Origin: Holospora curviuscula
GTDB lineage: Bacteria; Pseudomonadota; Alphaproteobacteria; Holosporales; Holosporaceae
Reading direction: 5' to 3'
NCBI RefSeq assembly: GCF_002930195.1
Contig: NZ_PHHC01000096.1
Location: 22,599 to 58,009, forward strand
DNA length: 35,411 bases
Shown here: one piece after another, positions 1-9,568 of the stretch
Numbering within the stretch: position 1 is the first letter of the stretch
Layout of the letters: each line of letters starts with the position of its first letter
The notes under the pieces: generated by a model
What the model was told of the DNA's origin: nothing
Seen by the model: the letters and a program-made list of their open reading frames with translations, nothing else
The model's database searches: none
Translations under genes and position numbers: made by a program

Positions 1-162
1 AAGGTTCAACGGAGACGATGGGTTGTAGAACGAACATTTGGATGGCTTGGTAGAAATAGAAGGCTATCAAAAGAATACGACTTGCTTTGTTCTTCTACAG
101 AGAATAACATTTACATGTCACTTAACAGACTACTCTTGCGCAGATTCTTTCCTCCTAATTAA
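1..162 (+). pseudogene. IS5-family transposase, C-terminal fragment
   Basis: The first 53 codons of the window are open and end in TAA at 160-162. They read as the C-terminal DDE region of an IS5-family transposase: [22 protein letters not shown], with the catalytic Glu in VVERT, followed by a leucine/arginine-rich tail. The 5' part lies outside the window, so it could be a complete gene that is cut by the window edge. The sequence differs from the IS5a family repeated elsewhere in this window, so it represents a separate element. Confidence 0.75.
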
Positions 163-178
163 TTTGCGGATAAGCTCT

Positions 179-816
179 TATAGTAATTTAGCTTGAAAAT
201 GGGATTTGAAACAATTCAAGCAAGGTCTTATGGTCATCCAATACATTGAGTAATGTTACAGTTAATCCATCGTTTCATAGTAGTCCAGAATTGCTTAATG
301 GGATTCAGGTTAGGTGAATATGGCGGTAAGAAAAATAGCTCGTAGCCAAGCGATTCAATTCATATTTCTGTCTTATAAGCGTTATGGAATGAGCCCGTTA
401 GGGGTGCTATGGATTGATTATTCCAGCTATACTATAAATTCTCTTGTAATACTTACCACGCCTTTTACAAACTAGTTTTTCACTTTTCTTACCCCACCCT
501 CTGTCTTTTCAAAGAGTCATTTCTATACCACTCTCCTCACTTTATGAAAGAATTTCAGATACTATATAGGTTATTATTCTTGATATTTATTTCGCTTTTA
601 TTCAAAAACTTTTAGCTGGTTTAGATCTATGTTTGCTTTTCTGCTTAACCTTATCTTAGGCGCGATTACTTTTTCTTTTTCCGACCGTACCCACCTTCTA
701 CTTACGCTACTTTTACTCACTATAACTATTTTTCTCTTATCCTTTGATCATTATCTGTATTCTATTCCGCTTTTCTTTAAGGCTAGGCTGTATTTTTTTC
801 ATTTTATAACAATGAT
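179..816 (-). mobile_element. IS630-family remnant, truncated by an IS5 insertion
   Basis: The low-coordinate end at 179-206 (TATAGTAATTTAGCTTGAAA and on) recurs almost unchanged at 22865, 33018 and partly near 35296, so it is probably the terminal repeat of one element family. Read on the minus strand, about 440-240 gives WNNQSIAPLTGSFHNAY and then LGYELFFLPPYSPNLNPIKQFW, the C-terminal signature of IS630 transposases. About 816-640 (minus) matches the N-terminal end of the copy at 33018. The middle is lost and stops interrupt the frame. The right side is cut by the IS5a copy that begins at 819. Confidence 0.7.
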
Positions 817-818
817 AA

Positions 819-1297
819 GAATCTGTATTCATGGCTAAAAGAAGGCAGTATAGTCAAGCTTAGAAGTAATAAGAATGAGTGATCTAAGAGATTTAACAGC
901 TTATGAATAAAAGCTCATTAAGAATCATTTTGAATAAGGCAAGTATGGTAATACAAGTAAACACCAGAAGAAAGAGCGTGTTAATGGAGTAGTTTACATA
1001 ATAACGACCGGCTGCCAATAGCGAATGCTTCTTAAAGATTTTTCGCCATACTCCACTGTACATTCGTTTTATCGAAGATTCAGGATCAAAAGAATATGGG
1101 AAAAAGTACTGAGCGCGCTTGTCAAGATAAGGCGGGGCAAAGCTGGTGGAAGTGAATACCCGAGCTATCGCAGGATTGATTCACACAGTGTCAAAACTAC
1201 CAAGGCTTGTAAACAGCGGGGAATTGACGGAGGAAAAAAAAGGAACCTAAACGCTATAGTGTTGTGGCATACACAAGGCACTCTGGTGCACGGTAAT
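819..1297 (+). mobile_element. IS5a copy A, 3'-truncated
   Basis: This is a decayed copy of a repeated IS5-family element (called IS5a here). The left terminal repeat GAATCTGTATTCATGG starts at 819 and is preceded by TAA, the TNA-type target of IS5-like elements. The remaining transposase reads MLLKDFSPYSTVHSFYRRFRIKRIWEKVLSALV from 1025, then RIDSHSVKTTKAC with the first catalytic Asp, then GIDGGKK. Similarity to the fuller copy at 4214 fades near 1297, so the 3' half and right end are missing. The remnant stops just short of the TrmH-like gene on the other strand. Confidence 0.75.
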
Positions 1298-1341
1298 GCC
1301 ACTATTTTTAGGTGTTGCACGCCTTACCCAAGATTAAGGCT

Positions 1342-2073
1342 TTATCTTAAAACACCATATAATTGAGAAAGCGCTATCGCGCCCGCCACAGACACATTGA
1401 GCGTAGAAAATTCCGGACATACCCGTAACTTCCACAAAATATCACATTGCTGTCGTGTCAGTAGCCTTAGCCCCTTTCCTTCTTGTCCAACAACCAATGC
1501 CACTCCCAGCCCTTGAAAGATTTGATTGGGATCCAATAATTCTCCTGTTTCACACAGCCCTACACAAAAAAAACCAAGTCTTTTTAATTCTTCTAAAGCT
1601 CGGCTTAAATTCACAACACTCACATATGGAACCTGCTCCAGTGCGCCAGACGCTGCTTTTGCCACAACACCTTCGTGTTTTAAGTGTCCCGGTTGCACAC
1701 TTCTTTGAGTCAAAAAAATTATGGCTTGGGCTTGAAAGGCGGCGGCACTTCGCCATAATGCACCAACATTATAAGGATCCACCACCTGGTCCAACACCAA
1801 AACAGGTCCTCTTTTTGGGTTCAAGTCTTCCAATATTACACAGGGAGAAGGATTAGTACGCAACGCAACCCCTTGATGCACCGCATCTCTAGGAACCACA
1901 CGCTCAATATGTGAAATAGAGCAAGAACGACCACCAAAACATTTAAATCGCTCTGCTCTAGAAGGTATGCACAGCAATTCATACACCGGTCGTTTTGCTT
2001 TTAGTGCAGCTTCCACGCTGTGCAGACCCCAAATCCAAATCTCTTTTTTCTTTAAGTTCTCTCGTGTACTCAC
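1342..2073 (-). CDS. rlmB: TrmH/RlmB-family rRNA or tRNA 2'-O-ribose methyltransferase
   Basis: A SPOUT-class methyltransferase that should use S-adenosylmethionine to methylate a ribose 2'-OH, most likely G2251 of 23S rRNA if it is a true RlmB. Of its 243 residues, the N-terminal part (WGLHSVEAALKAKRPVYELL, about 15-34) is the substrate-binding domain typical of RlmB/Trm3. The knot motifs follow: LDQVVDPYNVGALWRSA (94-110, with Asn102), VVGQEGKGLRLL (194-205) and LNVSVAGAIAL (225-235). The start is GTG at 2073, overlapping the upstream stop as GTGA and preceded by a strong GAGGAGG ribosome-binding site, so it is translationally coupled to the RNase HI-like gene. A short hairpin (GCCTTA/TAAGGC, 1321-1340) lies after the stop. 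The symbol is by family; tRNA targets cannot be excluded. Confidence 0.85.
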   Translation of the reverse strand: MSTRENLKKKEIWIWGLHSVEAALKAKRPVYELLCIPSRAERFKCFGGRSCSISHIERVVPRDAVHQGVALRTNPSPCVILEDLNPKRGPVLVLDQVVDPYNVGALWRSAAAFQAQAIIFLTQRSVQPGHLKHEGVVAKAASGALEQVPYVSVVNLSRALEELKRLGFFCVGLCETGELLDPNQIFQGLGVALVVGQEGKGLRLLTRQQCDILWKLRVCPEFSTLNVSVAGAIALSQLYGVLR

Positions 2074-3332
2074 GATCCTCCTCTTTTAGCATTCCAAATA
2101 TGCTGGTCATAAACCCATCCTTCGTAGTGTTCTTTTAAGAGACGAACATACACCCAGGGACCTTCCTGCTTAAGGCAGAACGCCAGTACACCTTTTTGTA
2201 AATAAGCCTTAATAGCACTGGAAACAGACGGCTCTACTCTTAAAGGGGTTTTCATGTATAAAATAAATGCCACTCTTCGGAAAGTCAATAAATTACCATG
2301 CACCCATCCTATAGCGCCTTTCACATCCTCTACTTGACACCAGTAACTCCATCGTTTACGAATAAAAACTGGCCACCCAGGACAGGTGTAACTCCACAGA
2401 ACTGCATGCTCGGAGCCAGGCCCTGCCCGCCAATAGACACGCTTGGCTTTAAGATAGGCATGGCATTGCATTTTAGAAGAGGAATCTAATGCCTGAACTT
2501 CTAAAGTTCCAAAAATTCCTAAAACTGCTCCTAAAACTTTAGCCCAGAGAGGAAAAGAAGTATTTTCAGTTTTTGGATAAAATCCAAAGGCTTGGTAAGC
2601 TTCTGTTTCTTCAGGACACGGAGCCACTATTACGCGAAATTCAGAAGTGTACCAAAGAGGCGCACTTTTTATGAGACGGGTTAATGTCTCTAAACAGGAA
2701 ATTTGCCACGCACTTCCGGTAAAAAAGACCGGTATACGCTCTTTAAAGTGAAGGATCCGGGTACAAAATTCCAGGGGAAAAGAGGTGAGCATTCCTTGTA
2801 CTCCCGCTTCGTCTCCAAACCATAATCCAGAAATAGGGGGCTTTGAAATGGTGGGTTCTAAAGAGACATTGGGTACAGCCTCCACTAAGCTTTTCAAAGA
2901 GTGCTGTCCTGCTTTCAAGGTCACTTGAGCCAAATTATCTGCGTCAATATTTCCTTGATGAGTACCGTGTCCTTTTACCCACTTCCAATACAGCGTCGGA
3001 AATCTCTGACTTTCTATCAGAAGCGATTTCCATAAATCTTGATTCTCTACAGGTTTTTTTTGTGTATTTATCCAACCGTTTTTTTGCCATTTTTCAACCC
3101 ATGATTCCATACCTTTAACAAGATACGCGCTGTCTGAAACAATTGTTAAAGGTGCTTGAGTGTCTAATGCCATCAACCCGTATAATGCGGCGCTAAGCTC
3201 CATACGATTATTGGTAGTCTGAACCTCATATCCCGATGCTTGAAGGCGTCTTTCATTGTCTTGAAAAATCCACGCCCAAGCACCAGGACCTGGATTTCCA
3301 GAACATGCACCATCTGTAAAAAGCCAAACCAC
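2070..3332 (-). CDS. rnhA: RNase HI fused to a transmembrane segment and bacterial SH3 domains
   Basis: The N-terminal ~135 residues are a complete RNase HI (cleaves RNA in RNA/DNA hybrids): FTDGACSGNPGPGAW, NNRMEL, VSDSAYL and KGHGTHQGNIDADNLA, with catalytic Asp7, Glu45, Asp67, Asp132 and His122. Residues about 140-260 are unrecognised. Residues 262-281 (LWAKVLGAVLGIFGTLEVQA) look like a signal peptide or membrane helix with an AxA-like end. After that comes an alphaproteobacterial SH3-domain protein (COG3807-like): RVYWRAGPGSEHAVLW, then WCQVEDVKGAIGWVHGNLL, and a second SH3-like repeat ending YEGWVYDQHIW. RNase HI alone is about 150 residues, so at 420 residues this is a fusion. The reading frame is unbroken, with no ATG/GTG/TTG just before the signal-like segment. 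Start is GTG at 3332; first gene of the operon with the TrmH-like gene. Confidence 0.85.
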   Translation of the reverse strand: MVWLFTDGACSGNPGPGAWAWIFQDNERRLQASGYEVQTTNNRMELSAALYGLMALDTQAPLTIVSDSAYLVKGMESWVEKWQKNGWINTQKKPVENQDLWKSLLIESQRFPTLYWKWVKGHGTHQGNIDADNLAQVTLKAGQHSLKSLVEAVPNVSLEPTISKPPISGLWFGDEAGVQGMLTSFPLEFCTRILHFKERIPVFFTGSAWQISCLETLTRLIKSAPLWYTSEFRVIVAPCPEETEAYQAFGFYPKTENTSFPLWAKVLGAVLGIFGTLEVQALDSSSKMQCHAYLKAKRVYWRAGPGSEHAVLWSYTCPGWPVFIRKRWSYWCQVEDVKGAIGWVHGNLLTFRRVAFILYMKTPLRVEPSVSSAIKAYLQKGVLAFCLKQEGPWVYVRLLKEHYEGWVYDQHIWNAKRGGS

Positions 3333-3361
3333 ACTTATACTCTATACCGTCTGCTTATTTA

Positions 3362-3390
3362 AAAATATCATTTCTGTTGAAGGGATTCAA
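3362..3390 (-). promoter_or_regulatory. Possible sigma70 promoter for the RNase HI-TrmH operon
   Basis: On the minus strand, TTGAAT (3390-3385) and TATTTT (3367-3362) are separated by 17 bases and lie about 30 bases before the GTG start. The match is moderate in an AT-rich background. Confidence 0.4.
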
Positions 3391-4210
3391 CTTAAATAAC
3401 ACAACGGAAACCTCATGAAAATTTTTGTTGCAAAGAGGATATCTGAGTAGTTCATTCGACTATTTTGCGTAATCGATTTACAGAGATTATCCCTTTATTT
3501 GACTCTTAGCAAGCTGTAATAAATTAAAGGCTATAATTCCGCTCATTATTAATCATCACTTGTGGAGCATTTTAATTATCGCCAAACGACATATCCAATA
3601 CCCAATGGAGAGAATTTGGTATAGCCTAATTACGTATTCTCTATTACAGTGTTTTTTTAGATTTTGTACAAGCGAAGAGGTACAATATCTTGTCTTTTAT
3701 TTCACGAAATGAATCTATAAAAACTATGCTTTGTATATTCTCCCAATCCCAATAATTCTTTTTTTAGTCAACGACATAGCTACCTATAGAATATTTTCTA
3801 TGCTCTAGAACCTGTCTTCACAGATTAGGGAAGTTTTTTAATAAGAGTAATGGGGTAAGGAATTATAATAATCTTGTCAGCTGACTTAATGGCTATTTCA
3901 TAATCTTTAGATAAGTGATTTAGCCAGAGAAAAGATGCGCTCTACCCTCTAATTTTTTAGCGAGAACAGTGCATTTAGGAGCCTAGATCTCAATACTTTT
4001 TTGACAAACGGTTTGAACAAATTTTTTCATAGGTTTTCTATAGAGCGCATCAGCACATACACCCTTTAGAGTGGGATAATGCTTCAAAGAAAATCAAAAA
4101 ACACTATAGTAAAGAAGTTGAATTGTAATATAAAAATGATATATTAATCAAAAAAAATTTAGTATTTCAACAAGTCTATACAGTATTTAAAATAACTTAA
4201 CTTAGTTTAT
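3391..4210. other. Gene-free AT-rich stretch with a very degenerate IS5a-like trace
   Basis: No credible coding region is seen. About 3960-4100, read on the minus strand, resembles the part of IS5a around the GVCADAGYGKTML segment of copy B (compare ATAGAGCGCATCAGCACA with the copy B codons), but it is too decayed for a reading frame. The rest has no recognisable content. Confidence 0.4.
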
Positions 4211-4213
4211 TAA

Positions 4214-5010
4214 GAACCTGTATTCATGGATAAAAGGAGGCAAGCTTGAAGGTAATAAGAATGAGGGATCCAAGAGATTTAACAGATCATAAATAAGCGC
4301 TCATTAAGGATCATTTTGCATGAGTCAAGTATAGTAATAAAAGTAAACACAAAAAGAAAGAGCGTGTTAATGGAGTATTTTACATAATAAAGAGCGGCTG
4401 CCCATGGCAGATGCTTCTTAAAGATTTTCCGCCATACTCCACGCTACATTCGTTTTATCGAAGATGCAGCATAAAAGGAACATGGAAAAAAGTACTGAGC
4501 ACGCTTGTCAAGATAGGGCGGATCAAGGCTGGTGAAAGTAAAAACCCGAGCGATCGCAGGATTAATTCACACAGTGTCAAAACTACCAAAACTTGTGAAC
4601 AACGCGGCATTGATGGAGGAAAAAACCTAAACGCCATAGTGTTGTGGATACACAAGGCAATAGTGCACGGTACTGTTGATAACGTTAATCACAGTAGGGG
4701 GTGCAATGTTTTTTAAAAGGCTTTGCAAAGTATCCGACACTCAAAGGCGTTTGCGCCGATGCCGGGTATGGAAAAACCATGCTAGCGTTTATGAGAAATG
4801 GTCTTAACAAGACCATTGAAATTTCAGAACCCCAGAATAGGCTGCGCTCGCCAAAAGATGGGTCGTTGAACGAACCTTGGCTGGGCTCAAGCGTTATCCA
4901 AGATTGTCTAAAGCGTAGGAAATGGCTTTAGCAGCTGCCGAAAATAGGGTGAGGATCGTGCATTCTATGGGGCTTGTTAAGGCGGATCGCTCATCCATAA
5001 ATACAGGCTC
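4214..5010 (+). mobile_element. IS5a copy B, near full length, transposase inactivated
   Basis: The best delimited IS5a copy, 797 bp. Terminal inverted repeats are GAACCTGTATTCATGGAT at the left and ATCCATAAATACAGGCTC at the right, and both ends are flanked by TAA (4211-4213 and 5011-5013), a 3-bp TNA target duplication typical of some IS5-family groups. The transposase is spread over frames: ALIKDHFA before 4380, MLLKDFPPYSTLHSFYRR with RINSHSVKTTKTCEQRGIDGGK (4411-4716), then FAKYPTLKGVCADAGYGKTMLAF and ISEPQNRLRSPK (4701-4931). The first catalytic Asp is replaced (DSHS to NSHS) and frameshifts break the gene. Confidence 0.85.
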
Positions 5011-5013
5011 TAA

Positions 5014-5517
5014 GAGGCGGAGCTCTTTCCCCGATGATGTAAAGGGTACGAGAAAAGTGGGTATCATGCATTACAAAATATAAGCCTCACTACAGGGCTT
5101 TCCTTTAAGAAAAGCAAAAATAGGCCCATAAACCCAGATGCAATAAAACAGTCTTCCCAATGTGGGTAAACGTTGAACAGGAGCTTGCGTAGCTCAAAGT
5201 TTTTAATACTCGAATGCTAAAAAAATACAGAAAAAAAGTACCCCTAGCATCATTAATCTCAAAAACCCATTCTGTAACATCTAAAAAATGTTATGATTAG
5301 AACCACACTACTCTATTACCTACTCCCTTAAACGCTCTTTTATTTTAGGTCTAAGAACTAGGTCTACTTAGATATTTTTATTTTTGTAACCTGCATTCAA
5401 TTTAATTTACTCTAGTGTGAAGAGTTATAGATGCGTCCCACTAAATTGCTTATGTACTCTAGGAAACATAAACTATTTTATATATTATAGAGTAAGAAGA
5501 ATTTTTATTTTTTATAA
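5014..5517. other. Stretch without recognisable genes
   Basis: About 500 bases between IS5a copy B and the zinc-ribbon gene. Only short reading frames are present; none resembles a known protein. The last ~60 bases are AT-rich with a purine run (AGAGTAAGAAGAA) upstream of the 5518 ATG and may carry its promoter, but no clear -35 element is visible. Confidence 0.4.
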
Positions 5518-6126
5518 ATGATTGTCAAATGTAATATGTGTTCCATACGCTATCACTTAGATGATGATGTTTTAGGATCAAAAGGAGGATATGTACGGTG
5601 CTCCTCCTGCAAGCATGTTTGGTATCAAAATCCTCCCGCACTTTCTCCGTACACACTGGTACCCGTACTGGAGGCGCCTTTAATGTTAGCATCCCATACA
5701 ACGCATAATTCACCTCATCTACGATTTTTTTGGGTGGGTTTTACACTGTTGACCTCTCTTTGTTTAGGGAGTACACTGTTTGTATTGTATCAAAAAAATC
5801 TAGTCTGGTCTTCTTTACAAAGCTGGTCTGATTTGTTGAAACCGAAAGAATTTTGTCAAGAAGAAAAAATTCGCATTCAAAATATTGTATATCGATACAC
5901 AGAGAATAGCGTAATTTGCAAATTAGATTTTATCAACATTACCAAGGAATTGCGTTATATTCCAACACTATTTATTAATATCCAAAAAGAAGGAAAAGTC
6001 CTACAGAAAATAAAATATTTTCCGCCTAAAACTCCGCTGTTACCCGGTGAAGAAAAATCTCTGTACATGGAACTCAAAGATGTTCCTGAATCTTTTTCAA
6101 AAATTAGTGTAGGGTTTTTACCCTAA
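5518..6126 (+). CDS. MJ0042-type zinc-ribbon, single-pass membrane protein
   Basis: A 202-residue protein of the zinc-ribbon/DUF3426 architecture common in proteobacteria; its molecular role is not established. The N-terminus MIVKCNMCSIRYHLDDDVLGSKGGYVRCSSCKHVW is a finger-like MJ0042 domain with paired cysteines 5/8 and 29/32 that should bind zinc. One membrane helix follows (about 70-92, FFWVGFTLLTSLCLGSTLFVLY). The C-terminal ~100 residues form a beta-rich domain ending in a GEEKSLYMEL stretch typical of DUF3426. The zinc finger would face the cytoplasm and the C-terminal domain the periplasm. The gene is an isolated intact unit between IS remnants. The ATG at 5518 places the finger right at the N-terminus, as is usual for the family. 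Confidence 0.75.
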   Translation: MIVKCNMCSIRYHLDDDVLGSKGGYVRCSSCKHVWYQNPPALSPYTLVPVLEAPLMLASHTTHNSPHLRFFWVGFTLLTSLCLGSTLFVLYQKNLVWSSLQSWSDLLKPKEFCQEEKIRIQNIVYRYTENSVICKLDFINITKELRYIPTLFINIQKEGKVLQKIKYFPPKTPLLPGEEKSLYMELKDVPESFSKISVGFLP

Positions 6127-6689
6127 CTTTTCTATTAGCTTTCCTGCATTAATCATCTGTTAAAAAAATAGCAATCAATGACAAGAACTACTTACTGTTA
6201 CTGCTGCTTACTGTACATCAATTTTTTCATACAGCGTGTAAGAAACGTTTTGTATACCTACAAAATATCGACATTTAGGATGAAAGACCATTAATTTAAG
6301 CATTGTAACATGAGGGGGCGTATTTTATAAGATTTAAGAAGAGATCAATAGTTCAAAAGGTAGTTTTCCTGGGAAAATAAGAAATAGAGGGTGGAGGCTA
6401 TGATAGTGTACGATATCTAGTAACACTAATGTGAAAGACTAGAACAGGTTCGCCCTGGAATGCATTGCTCAAAGCGCAACGGAATATAAAAAATTCCTAG
6501 CACAGGAAAAAGCTGGGGTTTGGATGAAGACATTCAATACCTTGGTAAAGGTGGATAATAATTGACGTTTGATAAAAACGACTTCTGGTGCTTTAACACA
6601 ATATAAAAACTGGTATGCAAAAACAAAGGGTAGAAACGTGTTAGCGTTATGCTGTATGGTGATGCGCTTGAAACCCCAATTGTATTCTT
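6127..6689. other. Stretch without recognisable genes
   Basis: About 560 bases with no reading frame that resembles a protein and with stops in all frames. Its position next to IS5 wreckage suggests decayed accessory DNA, but nothing specific can be named. Confidence 0.4.
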
Positions 6690-7255
6690 TAGACCGCTTG
6701 CATAACGAGATGTCAGGATAACTCCATGTTGTAAATAGCTGCTATTAGATTGAATCTGAGTCCAAATTTTTTACGTCTATTTCTGTATTGATCAAATATG
6801 ATTTTGAACCGTTTAATCATGCCTATGACCTTTTCATTGGCTACTCTTTCGCAAGCCAGATCTTGATTTTTCTTTTTATCTTCTTTTGTTAAAGGTATTT
6901 TCTTGGTTTTCTTTTTTGGCAATTTGGATTTGATATACAGCTTTTGTATTCCTTGGTATCCAGTGTCAGTAATCCATTGCACTTGTAGGATGTATTTTGG
7001 TTCCGGATTCTTTAAACAGCCTAAAATTAATAGCCTTTCTTCCATCGCTAGCGCATTTGGTTTTCCACCTCTTGCTTTTTTATTCTTCTCAGCCTCTTCC
7101 AGTAGTGCTATTATCTTTTTAAATGTAGATCTCTTTACACCACTTAATCTACGAAACTATTCATCTTTATAATTTTTGATTTTTTCGTTATTTCATCTCA
7201 ACCTCCTTTATGGAGCTGAGTTAACACTTATTGCTTAGGTTATGCAACAAGTCTA
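6690..7255 (-). mobile_element. IS5-family remnant (IS5c), internally deleted
   Basis: Ends resemble inverted repeats: TAGACCGCTTGCATAAC at 6690-6706 and, on the other strand, TAGACTTGTTGCATAAC at 7255-7239. On the minus strand a start-like region at about 7195 reads MK-(stop)-(KNQKL region), then, in an adjacent reading, FRRLSGVKRSTFKKIIALLEEAEKNKKARGGKP. From 7045 it continues MEERLLILGCLKNPEP, joining directly to ITDTGYQGIQKLYIKSKLP, LACERVANEKVIGMIKRFK and YRNRRKKFGLRFNLIAAIYN to 6713. The N- and C-terminal parts of an IS5-type transposase are present, but the central part with the first catalytic region is deleted and stops interrupt the start. Only 566 bp remain. Confidence 0.7.
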
Positions 7256-7960
7256 TTAACTTAATCAAGAAAATGAACGCTCTACACCTTGTCGCCATTG
7301 TTTTACAATGCTTAGTAAAGATCCTTACGTATGAAGATAAACTCACTGGTTTAAATCACTTTGATAGCCTTGATGTGCTAAAATGTTCACCAGCCTTACA
7401 AAGTTTTCCTTCAAGCCAAATAAGGCTCTTTTGGTACACATACTATCACGAGGATTAGCGCTGTGCACATCACCATTTAGCCGATAGCCTAAGGTGCTGC
7501 CCCCTAGATGTCTTTTTCTATCCGCTACTTTCTTACCTCCATCTCTTCATTATTTAAAAGCGCGTGGGTTCACGCTTTGGATATCGATAATTCCTATGCT
7601 AGGACTTTGCTCTTTTCCCCTCTTCATTATGACGATATCTCTGGGTTTATTCATGAATGCTTGAATGATCCCTCTATGCGTTAGCCTGGTAAAGTCATTC
7701 AATACGCTCTTCCATAGCCCAAACGCTTTAGGGAGATCTCTCCAAAACCAGCCGTTTTTTGTAATATAAACGATGCCGCTCCATACCCGCCTAGCATCCT
7801 TAGGCTGCGGCCTTACTTGCTTCTCTTTTCTCTCATTAATCCTTTCTTTTATAACTTTTCACGCTTCGTCTTTTAGATTACTTGTATAGCTTTTTGATCT
7901 CTCTCATCTCTATTTGATGTCAATCCTATACTTGATTCCCGCTATTTCAACTTTTTACGT
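7256..7960 (-). mobile_element. IS5-family transposase remnant (IS5d)
   Basis: Minus-strand translation across several frames gives fragments of another IS5-type transposase: RRVWSGIVYITKNGWFWRDLPKAFG with WKSVLNDFTRLTHRGIIQAF (about 7790-7660), SIGIIDIQSV (about 7595-7565), RKRHLGGSTLGYRLNGDVHSANPRDS (about 7520-7445), VRLVNILAHQGYQSDL (about 7410-7355) and QWRQGVERSFS (about 7300-7265). Frameshifts and stops separate them and no clear ends are visible. It abuts IS5c directly. Confidence 0.65.
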
Positions 7961-8090
7961 GATGGTTTCTTAATTTATTCGTTACATATACCCTAGAAAA
8001 AATAATTGAAAATTTTGAGTCTATACTTCCTTTTTCCATAAAAAATATGGTACGGTTTGCATAAAGACTAATGTTCATAAAAAATAACTT

Positions 8091-8780
8091 ATGATTCGCC
8101 TTTTTGTATCGACTAGCTTATTTCAAGGAACGATTTCTTTATCTGCTTCACAGATTCATTATATATACACTGTGATGCGATTAAAACCTGGAGCTTGGAT
8201 CGAAGTATTTAATGGAAAAGACGGAGGATGGAAAGCTGTTTGTCTAGAAAAAACAGAACAGCGTCTTTATGTGAAAGAATGTATTCACGATCAGCCGGAA
8301 GCTTTACCCTGCCTGCATCTCTATATTTCATTATTTAAACGTCTAGACTGGGTTTTAGAAAAAAGTACAGAATTAGGAGTTACGCATATTCATCCTGTCC
8401 TCACACAACGTAGTTCTGTGCGTCATTTTAATGTAGAACGGGCATACCGTATTGTCCAAGAAGCCAGTGAGCAGAGCGGACGGTATACGCTTCCAAATAT
8501 TATGCCTTTAATATCCTTTGAAGATGCACTGAGGAAAGCGCCTAAAGGATGGGTAGCCCATATGAATTCTTGGGATACAAAAAAAAATTCTTTTACGCAA
8601 GTAAAGTTTCCTATTAATTTATGGATAGGTCCAGAAGGAGGGTGGAGTGAATGCGAATTAGAAATTTTTCAACGTTATAAAGAAATTTATCCTTTACCTT
8701 TAGCACAGTTTTGTTTACGCGCAGAAACTGCGGTTGTCGCAGCACTGATAACTCTTCAAAATAAGGCCCAGGTTTCTTAG
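8091..8780 (+). CDS. rsmE: 16S rRNA (uracil-1498-N3)-methyltransferase
   Basis: RsmE methylates N3 of U1498 in helix 44 of 16S rRNA using S-adenosylmethionine. The 229 residues fit the family. The N-terminal PUA-like part is followed by the conserved LDWVLEKSTELGVTHIHP (85-102), EASEQSGR (124-131), the SPOUT motif LWIGPEGGWSECELE (177-191) and the knot LRAETAVVAAL (209-219; RTETA/RADTA in relatives). Start ATG at 8091 gives the usual N-terminus (IRLFV). The gene stands alone and converges with parA, leaving only 20 bp between the two stops. All signature motifs are intact, unlike the IS debris to the left. Confidence 0.92.
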   Translation: MIRLFVSTSLFQGTISLSASQIHYIYTVMRLKPGAWIEVFNGKDGGWKAVCLEKTEQRLYVKECIHDQPEALPCLHLYISLFKRLDWVLEKSTELGVTHIHPVLTQRSSVRHFNVERAYRIVQEASEQSGRYTLPNIMPLISFEDALRKAPKGWVAHMNSWDTKKNSFTQVKFPINLWIGPEGGWSECELEIFQRYKEIYPLPLAQFCLRAETAVVAALITLQNKAQVS

Positions 8781-8800
8781 ATCTATTTAAAAATAAAACA

Positions 8801-9568
8801 CTACCAAGAATAAATGGTTAATAAATAGTGAGTAAGCTCTAAATATCTTAAAGCTCCTAGACTTTTCCTGTCATAAAAAATAATTGGCTTTCCATGAGAA
8901 GATGCTTCTGCTATTTTTATATTTCTTGGAATCTCCACAGGTAAAATAAGATGTTTAAAATATTCTCGCACGTTTTGTGCAACTTGTTGATTCAATAGAC
9001 ATCGTCCATCGTACATAGTAAGCAAAATACCTAAAATTTTTAAATCTGGGTTAAAAGTTTGTCTTATGGTTTGAACGTTTGCCAATAAACGACTTAAGCC
9101 ATCCAAAGCATAAAATTCGCACTGCAGAGGAATAAGGACAAAATCACAGGCTACTAGTGCATTTAACGTTAACAATCCTAGAGAGGGAGGGCAATCGATA
9201 AATATGTATTGATATTTTGTCTTTAGCGCTTCTATCGCAGAGAGCAGATGTTTTTCTCGATCTAGAAGAGGAACCAGTTCAATTTCTGCGCCTGCTAATT
9301 CATTATTAGACCCCACTAATTTTAAACAGGGTAAAAACGTCTTAATAATGACGTCTTGTAAAGGTCTTAAGTGCATTAATGCTTCGTAGACGGTATGTTT
9401 TAAATGAAAAATTCCCACACCAGTGGTGGCATTTCCTTGAGGATCTAGATCTATAAGTAATACTTTATGTTCTACTGCAGCAAAGGCTGTGGCTAAATTA
9501 ACTGCAGTGGTAGTCTTTCCCACTCCCCCTTTTTGGTTCATAACGCAAATAATTTTTGATTTTTTCAT
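8801..9568 (-). CDS. parA: ParA/Soj-type chromosome-partition ATPase
   Basis: A deviant-Walker ATPase of the ParA/MinD superfamily, 255 residues, the usual size of chromosomal Soj/ParA. Visible motifs: KGGVGKTT (13-20, with the signature lysine), switch-I region LLIDLDPQGNATTG (37-50) and Walker B YIFIDCPPSLGLLTLNAL (121-138). Such proteins act with the ParB centromere-binding protein in origin segregation. Here the gene is the last of a minus-strand operon, starting at ATG 9568 that overlaps the upstream stop as ATGA, and no parB follows: downstream is the convergent rsmE. The usual rsmG-parA-parB order is therefore broken, and ParB would have to be encoded elsewhere. Confidence 0.9.
   Translation of the reverse strand: MKKSKIICVMNQKGGVGKTTTAVNLATAFAAVEHKVLLIDLDPQGNATTGVGIFHLKHTVYEALMHLRPLQDVIIKTFLPCLKLVGSNNELAGAEIELVPLLDREKHLLSAIEALKTKYQYIFIDCPPSLGLLTLNALVACDFVLIPLQCEFYALDGLSRLLANVQTIRQTFNPDLKILGILLTMYDGRCLLNQQVAQNVREYFKHLILPVEIPRNIKIAEASSHGKPIIFYDRKSLGALRYLELTHYLLTIYSW

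Noticed and set aside
629-838. Open frame of 69 hydrophobic residues on the plus strand
   Set aside because: It is the antisense reading of the N-terminal part of the IS630 remnant (compare the minus strand at 33018-33200), not a gene.
1455-1856. Plus-strand frame of 133 codons
   Set aside because: Shadow of the TrmH-like gene on the minus strand; no family features.
2843-3118. Plus-strand frame inside the RNase HI region
   Set aside because: Antisense shadow of a clear RNase HI domain.
6903-7172. Plus-strand hydrophobic frame of 89 codons
   Set aside because: Antisense of the IS5c transposase remnant, which is recognised on the minus strand.
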